Below, one piece after another: positions 61,301 to 64,000 of a DNA stretch of 64,000 bases (its first letter is position 1; each line of letters opens with the position of its first letter). Origin of the DNA: Taenia hydatigena. Its lineage: Eukaryota; Platyhelminthes; Cestoda; Cyclophyllidea; Taeniidae. The position numbers were made by a program, and so were the translations under genes. The DNA lies in contig JADWOT020000002.1 of the NCBI GenBank assembly GCA_036345935.2, forward strand, positions 3,291,034-3,355,033, in the 5' to 3' direction. Under the pieces are notes generated by a model. That model was given only the letters and a program-made list of their open reading frames with translations. It was not told the DNA's origin and did no database searches.

Positions 61301-64000
61301 CAAGTCTTGCCACCAAAACACTTTCGAAATTTGCCGGAGTTGCATCTTTACAGCACTATCACTAATCAGCGTCGAGTCGCTATTAATGCGTGAGGGACAG
61401 CCAAACTCAATGACCGCAAGTGCTAAGTTCGTAATTTCGTTGGTCCAAACGTTGTATTGACGCATACACACGTAGAAATTCGGATGCTAACGGAGACAAT
61501 AACGAGGATGCTAATGCATGCAAAGTGTGCAATAACAAGCAGCGAGAGTCACGTTCCCATCAAGTTCACAGCTGACGCTACCATGCATTAATGTTTAGCA
61601 GCCCCCTTTGCTCCGAAATGCATAGAGTGACCCAATGAATCATTCTATTGTGCACATATTCAGGCATTTTACGAGCCCGTGTAACTACAAAATTGGTAAA
61701 GACTAACTTTCATATAAACGCACGGGAAACTAAAAGCATCCAAGCCATCCAAGCAAGTTCAAAGTCTGATTTCCTTCATTTATCATTAGCTCTACCTTTA
61801 ACCTAACCGTCACATAAAGGTTCTTTGCGCTCGGAATTCTCCCTTGAATATGTTGTTGACATTCAGGTCTTGCAAAATAAAAGCACTATGCTACTTTGCC
61901 TCTACAACATGCATGCCGGTCAGTTCAATAAAGTTGGTCATTAGTTTGCCTAGAGTTGGCGATGGTAAATGCACTCTCAAAGTTGTTTCCTGGGTCTTGC
62001 GAAGGAAGCGAAATAGCGACGCATAAACCTGCAATCCATAACTCTTATTTTGGCGGAATATTTTATTAGTGTCGCTGGCGAAGGCGACGTGCTTTCGCTT
62101 AAATTGTTTGCGGAACTTAAGCCGTCAGAGGACAAGGGAAAGAATGGTACTTTTAACGAAGGGGACTATAGGCACAGTAGTGAAGAACTTAAGGGAGTCG
62201 TGATAGTTTAGAGATAGAAAAAGGAGGGAGAAGTGTTGTAATAACTCCTGTAAAAGAAGATGAAGGGGTAGTAGGCGCAGGAAAGCGCTAGTTATTGTGC
62301 CTTAACCACGCAGCTAAATATGCCAATGATGATAAAGGAAGACGATCTCTTAACTTTGAAGGATTGATTGCACCTAGGCATTTCGAAATCAGTATTAATA
62401 GGAAAGAATACTTCTGAGCTGCTCTAAAACGTTGAAGCAAGGGCTAGTTTTAAGTGCCATCTTAGCAATGCAGAAGTGCAACTGAAACGATAGAGGTTGT
62501 GATTCTAAACGATGATGCAATCGAATCAGTCCTAATCAGCATTATAAGAAGACGTAACTTGCGGCAGCAATCTTAAACTCCCCAAAACGTGGCTTCCATG
62601 ATTTGAATTTAATGATAAGATACCTAATATTTACATGTTTTGAAAGCTTTTCAAGACCAGTGACGTAGAATACTGACTAGCATTTCAGTGCAAGAACCCA
62701 AAGAAAACGCATATTAAATGGCTTTGCGTGATATTACCTCGAGTAGTCACCACCGCATATCCAGGAATCGCACTCCGAGGTTACGCATTCGTATGGCCCA
62801 GAAGACTAATCATGCTTTGCATGCATTTGTGCGCTGCACTGGCAAAAAGCGAATGAGCACCCGTAACCCTTCCCTGGTCAAGATTCGATTATAAAAGTAA
62901 GTTTGAAGATACGCGAAAACGTTTTTTAGTAGCTCGATTCGCACGGTTTTCATACCAACACTGCGAAGTCTCATGCTATTGCAAATGCAGCTTACCCAGG
63001 ACTATTTCAAAGGCAGTCACGAGGATCAGCAGCATGTCTTTCATTCAAAAGCAAAACTCACCCGGAACAGAAGCAGAAACTATTAAAAACAGATCAAATA
63101 ACTGCTATATGAAAATTAAATTATATTTTGTGCAATATTTTTTGCATAAGTAATCGGTAGTTCATGTTGGTGTTTGGATACCTGGCTGCCAAACAGAATA
63201 GAGGCTTAGCAAACTAAGGTTGGATGTCGAAAGAGGCATCTAGACGACGCAGACACACTGGTTTGAGCGCAGATTCCGATTTTGACAAAGGAACAATGCA
63301 GTTGCATCATAAAAAATTGTTGCAGAGGGGTGCAGTGACCTTGTCGGGAATAAAGTAAACGGTTTTATTCTGCTTTTATAATTACACCAAATGACATTCG
63401 AGGCTGTTGTGTGGCATCTAAAACACCGTTGCTCTACACGATTAAAGCTTGCGCACTACCACCTCCTAACCTGGTGGTAGGCGGTTTCTAATGGAACCGC
63501 CTGTAGACACGTCAATGCAAATAGACTGGAACGGCCTCATTGCAAGCACAATGCTACGAAGTAACTTGTGATAAACAGTTTAAAGATCAACGCGCTGACG
63601 ACTATGTGTAGAGCAAGAAAAACGAACATATTTTATGCATGATAACCGAAGAGTGTGCGGTAAAGTTAGCGCTTTAATCAACACTACACCAAAATTAACT
63701 ACAGGAGAGCAAGCAAAATCACATCCTTAGGAGCAACCCATGAAAATATAAGACCTCCAAGGACGTTTGAGACCTCATTAGTTCATGCCGTCGTTTGCAA
63801 ACTTATGCATTCCTTTTGGTGATTTAATGCCAAAGGCACATCAGACAAAGTTGAGGTGGAAAGCAATCTCATTTTGAAATGCCGGAAGTATTTACTCTCC
63901 TCTAATCCTAGAACTTGGTGCTCACTAAACTTTGCGACACACTGGCACACATCCAGAGGCAACTGATTACATGAATGTTCAACTGCACGAATGAACAGGC

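Larger units (their letters stand above)
57125..64000 (+). repeat. segmental duplication, copy 2 (runs off the window)
   Basis: Same orientation as 12653-19559. The last base still matches (64000 to 19559), so the true end lies beyond. If the duplication is as long as in copy 1's context, an ankyrin cassette may follow shortly after the edge. Copy 2 lacks the roughly 30-bp segment at 17240-17268. Confidence 0.95.

Noticed and set aside
1..64000. tRNA and rRNA genes
   Set aside because: I looked for the T-arm signature GGTTCGANNCC and paired acceptor stems on both strands and found none convincing; a covariance-model scan would settle it.

Overview
This window looks like a stretch of a metazoan nuclear draft assembly. 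It is AT-rich, has no long reading frames, and holds one readable gene split into short exons by GT-AG introns of about 190-260 bp. It also has a single N at an assembly-type junction, decayed Ty3/gypsy polymerase relics, and many diverged inverted and direct duplications. Nothing bacterial is visible (no operons, no ribosome-binding-site pattern). A parasitic flatworm is a guess from the overall look only; the sequence does not prove a phylum.

Layout. 1-4.4 kb: no recognisable gene. 4.4-5.35 kb: inverted, truncated copy of an ankyrin-gene 5' cassette. 5.35-7.35 kb: foldback-like element with about 205-bp inverted ends around a clean 143-bp tandem array. 7.35-12.65 kb: unassigned DNA with a diverged direct repeat and a trinucleotide microsatellite. 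12.65-19.56 kb: a segmental duplication whose second copy fills 57.1 kb to the window end. 19.3-21.0 kb: a second ankyrin cassette (plus strand), broken by a nonsense codon. 21.2-24.9 kb: a gypsy RT relic, a composite of short repeats, and an inverted member of a dispersed family that also lies in both segmental copies. 24.9-38.7 kb: mostly unassigned, with a second gypsy relic (protease end plus RT) at 33.2-34.1 kb. 38.7-44.2 kb: a 5.5-kb unit bounded by two nearly identical 748-bp inverted arms. 45.0-45.5 kb: the longest open frame in the window, function unknown. 50.7-53.5 kb: a minus-strand ankyrin-repeat gene with at least six exons. 53.2-55.4 kb: tandem duplication of its first recognised exon, with the N exactly at the junction.

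The ankyrin gene is the only protein I can assign to a family. Its joined exons give about 12-13 ankyrin repeats, followed in another frame by a hydrophobic tail that may be its C-terminus. Part of its first module has been copied to three other places in both orientations, and each copy is damaged differently: a premature stop, a lost splice donor, or truncation. The rest of the window is mainly a record of transposition, inversion and duplication. The strongest leads are the two long-inverted-repeat elements and the mosaic divergence between the segmental copies. All identity figures are estimates by eye.
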